From: Nitrospira sp.
GTDB lineage: Bacteria; Nitrospirota; Nitrospiria; Nitrospirales; Nitrospiraceae
Length of the DNA: 26,933 nt
Direction of reading: 5' to 3'
Assembly (NCBI GenBank): GCA_015904045.1
Contig: JABMDG010000035.1
Coordinates: forward strand, 23,582 to 50,514
The notes beneath the pieces were generated by a model. It saw only the letters and a program-made list of their open reading frames with translations, made no database searches and was not told the DNA's origin. Below are positions 25,037 through 26,933 of the stretch, in pieces; the stretch's first letter is position 1; every line of letters starts with the position of its first letter. The translations under genes and the position numbers were made by a program.

Positions 25037-26933
25037 ATGTCGGCACTCGACAATGACAATAATCCGGCGGCTGCGCCGCTTAAGCCGTTTTTCTATCCCC
25101 GTCATGTCGCCGTGGTCGGCGCCTCACGTAAGCCAACCGGTATCGGGCATCGGATCATCGAATCGCTGCAACAGGGCGGCTTCGCCGGATCCATCGTCCC
25201 CGTCAATCCACATGCAACGGAGATCGCTGGGCTACGGGCATTCCCTTCGCTGAAGGCCGTTCCCGGCCATGTCGATCTCGTCGTCATCGCCGTGCCATCC
25301 GAGTGTGTTCTTTCGGTCATCGACGACTGCGCCGCCAAGCAAGTGCTCGCCGTGGTCCTCATCACGGCGGGATTTGCCGAAACAGGCGGATCGGGAATCT
25401 CGCTCGAAGAGCAACTGCGTGCGAAAGTCCGCCAGCATAGGATTCGCCTGATCGGACCGAACTGCTTCGGGCTGATGAACCTGGACCCCGCTGTCCGTCT
25501 CAATGCGACCTATACGCCGGCAATCCCGCCCACCGGTCGAGTCGCCCTCGCCTCTGAAAGCGGTGGTATGGGGCTCGCGGTGGTGACCGCTGCCAGACGG
25601 TTGCATCTTGGCCTGTCCAGCTTCGTCAGCATCGGCAATCACGCCGACGTCACGGTGAACGATCTTCTGGAGTACTGGGAGCAGGACCAGGCGACAGACG
25701 TGATTCTCCTCTATCTTGAAACCATCGTCGATCCTCACCGGTTCAGAGCGATTACCGAGCGCGTGGGAAAAAGGAAGCCGATCGTCGTCATGAAAGCGGG
25801 CCGGACGCGGGTTGGACAATCGGCGGCCGGATCTCACACGGCGGCACTGGCCACGAACGAAACGGCGGTTGCCGCATTGTTCACACAGTGTGGCGTCATC
25901 CGTGCGAAAACCCTGGAAGACTATCTCGCGCTCGCCACTGGCTTATCCAATCAACGGCTCCCGTCGGGTCGCCGAGTCGGCATCTTGACCAATTCCGGCG
26001 GGCCAGGCGTCCTCTGCGCCGACAGCTGCGCAGCGGAAGGGCTCATGGTGCCGGAATTGTCCAAGGAGATACAATCCACACTTGCCTCCTTTCTTCCTCC
26101 CACAGCGGCACTGAACAATCCTGTCGATGTCATCGGTTTTGCAAGCGAGGACCAGCATGCAGAGGCCGTTGCAACCATGCTCAAGGCGAACGAGATCGAC
26201 GCCCTCATCATTGTTCACGTCTCGGTCCGGGCGGGGGACAATCCTCCCGTGGCGGCGGGAATCCTTCGGGGAATCCAATCAGCTCGCCAGACGATCGGAA
26301 AGAACAAGCCCGTTTATGTTTGCTGGATGGCGGAAGGAGATTTGGATCGAGCATTCACGGTAGACGGAGAGATCATTCCTACCTATCGGCACCCTGAGGT
26401 TCCGGCGCGCATCATCAGCCGTGCCATCGTTTATGAAGCATGGCGACAGCAGCCAATCGGACAGGCGCCACACGATTCCGACATTGACCTATCAATGGTG
26501 AAGTCGATTTGCGCAAAGACCATATCGGAACGCGGATCTGGCTGGCTTACGACAGAAGAGACCTATGCCATCCTCGGCGCAATGAATCTGCCTCTTGCGC
26601 AAGGAACCGTGGCAGCCAGCGCCGAAGAGGCGGTCAAACTGGCGCAGAAGATCGGATTCCCTGTTGCAGTCAAGCTCGCATCACATGAAATTGTGCACAA
26701 GACGGAGATGGGTGGGGTGCGGTTAAACTTGGTCGACGACCACGCGGTGCGGGAAGCCTTCAACGCGATTCGCGCCAGACTCCTGCAGGCTGGCAAGCTG
26801 GAGGGGATGGAAGGAGTACTCGTTCAACCAATGTTGTCAGGCGGAGTAGAAGTGATGGTCGGCATGACCCGCGATCCGCTCTTTGGTCCCTTGATCAGCT
26901 TCGGACTCGGTGGCATTCACGTTGAGATACTTG
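25037..26933 (+). CDS. ADP-forming acyl-CoA synthetase, alpha-beta fusion (copy II), 3' end outside window
   Basis: At least 632 residues are visible and the frame is open at the window edge. In order: CoA-binding domain (HVAVVGASRKPTGIG, about 23-37), flavodoxin-like ligase domain with the phospho-His block SAAGSHTAALATNE, a second ligase domain (LNNPVDVIGFASED), and the start of the ATP-grasp domain (TTEETYAILGAMNLPLAQG, FPVAVKLASHEIVHKTEMGG). The family converts acyl-CoA, ADP and phosphate to acid, CoA and ATP, and so can make ATP without respiration. No in-frame start lies between the ATG and the cytochrome stop; AAGGAG is 21 bases upstream. A C-terminal GNAT, as in Pat-type proteins, cannot be excluded because the end is missing. 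Confidence 0.92.
   Translation, partial: MSALDNDNNPAAAPLKPFFYPRHVAVVGASRKPTGIGHRIIESLQQGGFAGSIVPVNPHATEIAGLRAFPSLKAVPGHVDLVVIAVPSECVLSVIDDCAAKQVLAVVLITAGFAETGGSGISLEEQLRAKVRQHRIRLIGPNCFGLMNLDPAVRLNATYTPAIPPTGRVALASESGGMGLAVVTAARRLHLGLSSFVSIGNHADVTVNDLLEYWEQDQATDVILLYLETIVDPHRFRAITERVGKRKPIVVMKAGRTRVGQSAAGSHTAALATNETAVAALFTQCGVIRAKTLEDYLALATGLSNQRLPSGRRVGILTNSGGPGVLCADSCAAEGLMVPELSKEIQSTLASFLPPTAALNNPVDVIGFASEDQHAEAVATMLKANEIDALIIVHVSVRAGDNPPVAAGILRGIQSARQTIGKNKPVYVCWMAEGDLDRAFTVDGEIIPTYRHPEVPARIISRAIVYEAWRQQPIGQAPHDSDIDLSMVKSICAKTISERGSGWLTTEETYAILGAMNLPLAQGTVAASAEEAVKLAQKIGFPVAVKLASHEIVHKTEMGGVRLNLVDDHAVREAFNAIRARLLQAGKLEGMEGVLVQPMLSGGVEVMVGMTRDPLFGPLISFGLGGIHVEIL

Larger units (their letters stand above)
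23490..26017 (+). repeat. Stress-module duplication, copy II
   Basis: This is the colinear copy of 19810-23489, without the thioredoxin-CcdA gene. The left junction is sharp: acyl-CoA synthetase sequence ends in GTCCTCTGC (23481-23489) and NTF2 sequence begins with CGAGTATCA. At most 1-2 bases are shared at the join. Confidence 0.85.

Noticed and set aside
1..26933. CRISPR arrays, tRNA or rRNA genes, insertion sequences
   Set aside because: Reading through, I saw no regular short repeats, no tRNA-like clover patterns and no transposase frame. A formal search was not possible.

Overview
The window reads as a GC-rich Gram-negative chromosome segment. Tandem-domain universal stress proteins, an MlaA-type outer-membrane lipid protein, an RND metal-efflux pair, Hsp20, a CcdA-like thiol-disulfide transporter and an ADP-forming acyl-CoA synthetase sit together. 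The mix and protein style resemble Nitrospira/Nitrospirota; this is inferred from gene content, not from a marker gene. I saw no rRNA, tRNA, CRISPR, insertion sequence or phage gene.

Left arm (about 233-7909, all minus strand). An ADP-ribose-type macro-domain gene is followed by an M20 amidohydrolase, a two-GNAT plus cyclic-nucleotide-binding-like protein and a THUMP-domain rRNA methyltransferase. A second M20 gene and a second GNAT/cNMP gene follow. The M20-GNAT pair is a diverged segmental duplication. The duplicate still carries 41 bp of the 3' end of the macro gene in front of it (3120-3160), which marks the duplication edge.

Metal efflux (8286-12803, minus). A CusB/CzcB-like adaptor overlaps a CusA/CzcA-like RND pump by 4 bp. 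The pump is broken by a 142-bp imperfect tandem repeat (10803-11086) that shifts the frame. The two repeat units differ at 12 bases, 11 of them silent, so this looks like a join between two paralogous or strain-variant pump genes rather than a simple internal duplication.

Middle (13019-17236). A glutathionyl-hydroquinone-reductase-like protein, a tiny membrane protein, a bidirectional terminator, a universal stress protein and an MlaA-like protein without a lipobox cysteine come first. A second tiny membrane protein, clearly paralogous to the first, and a small zinc-ribbon protein follow.

Right arm (17597-26933, all plus, mostly tightly spaced). The order is Hsp20, a 51-aa membrane protein, a phosphoribosyltransferase, a BCAM0308-family protein, a secreted NTF2-like protein, a tandem USP, a monoheme cytochrome c, a thioredoxin-CcdA fusion and an ADP-forming acyl-CoA synthetase fragment. 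A second round follows: NTF2 fragment, USP, cytochrome c and a complete-looking acyl-CoA synthetase that leaves the window. The content resembles the low-oxygen-activated (lxa) locus of Burkholderia cenocepacia, from which BCAM0308 takes its name. I read it as a stress or oxygen-limitation survival operon whose NTF2-USP-cytochrome-ACS module was duplicated and then scarred by a deletion at about 23489/23490. Its upstream region holds an inverted repeat and a sigma-54-like promoter candidate.
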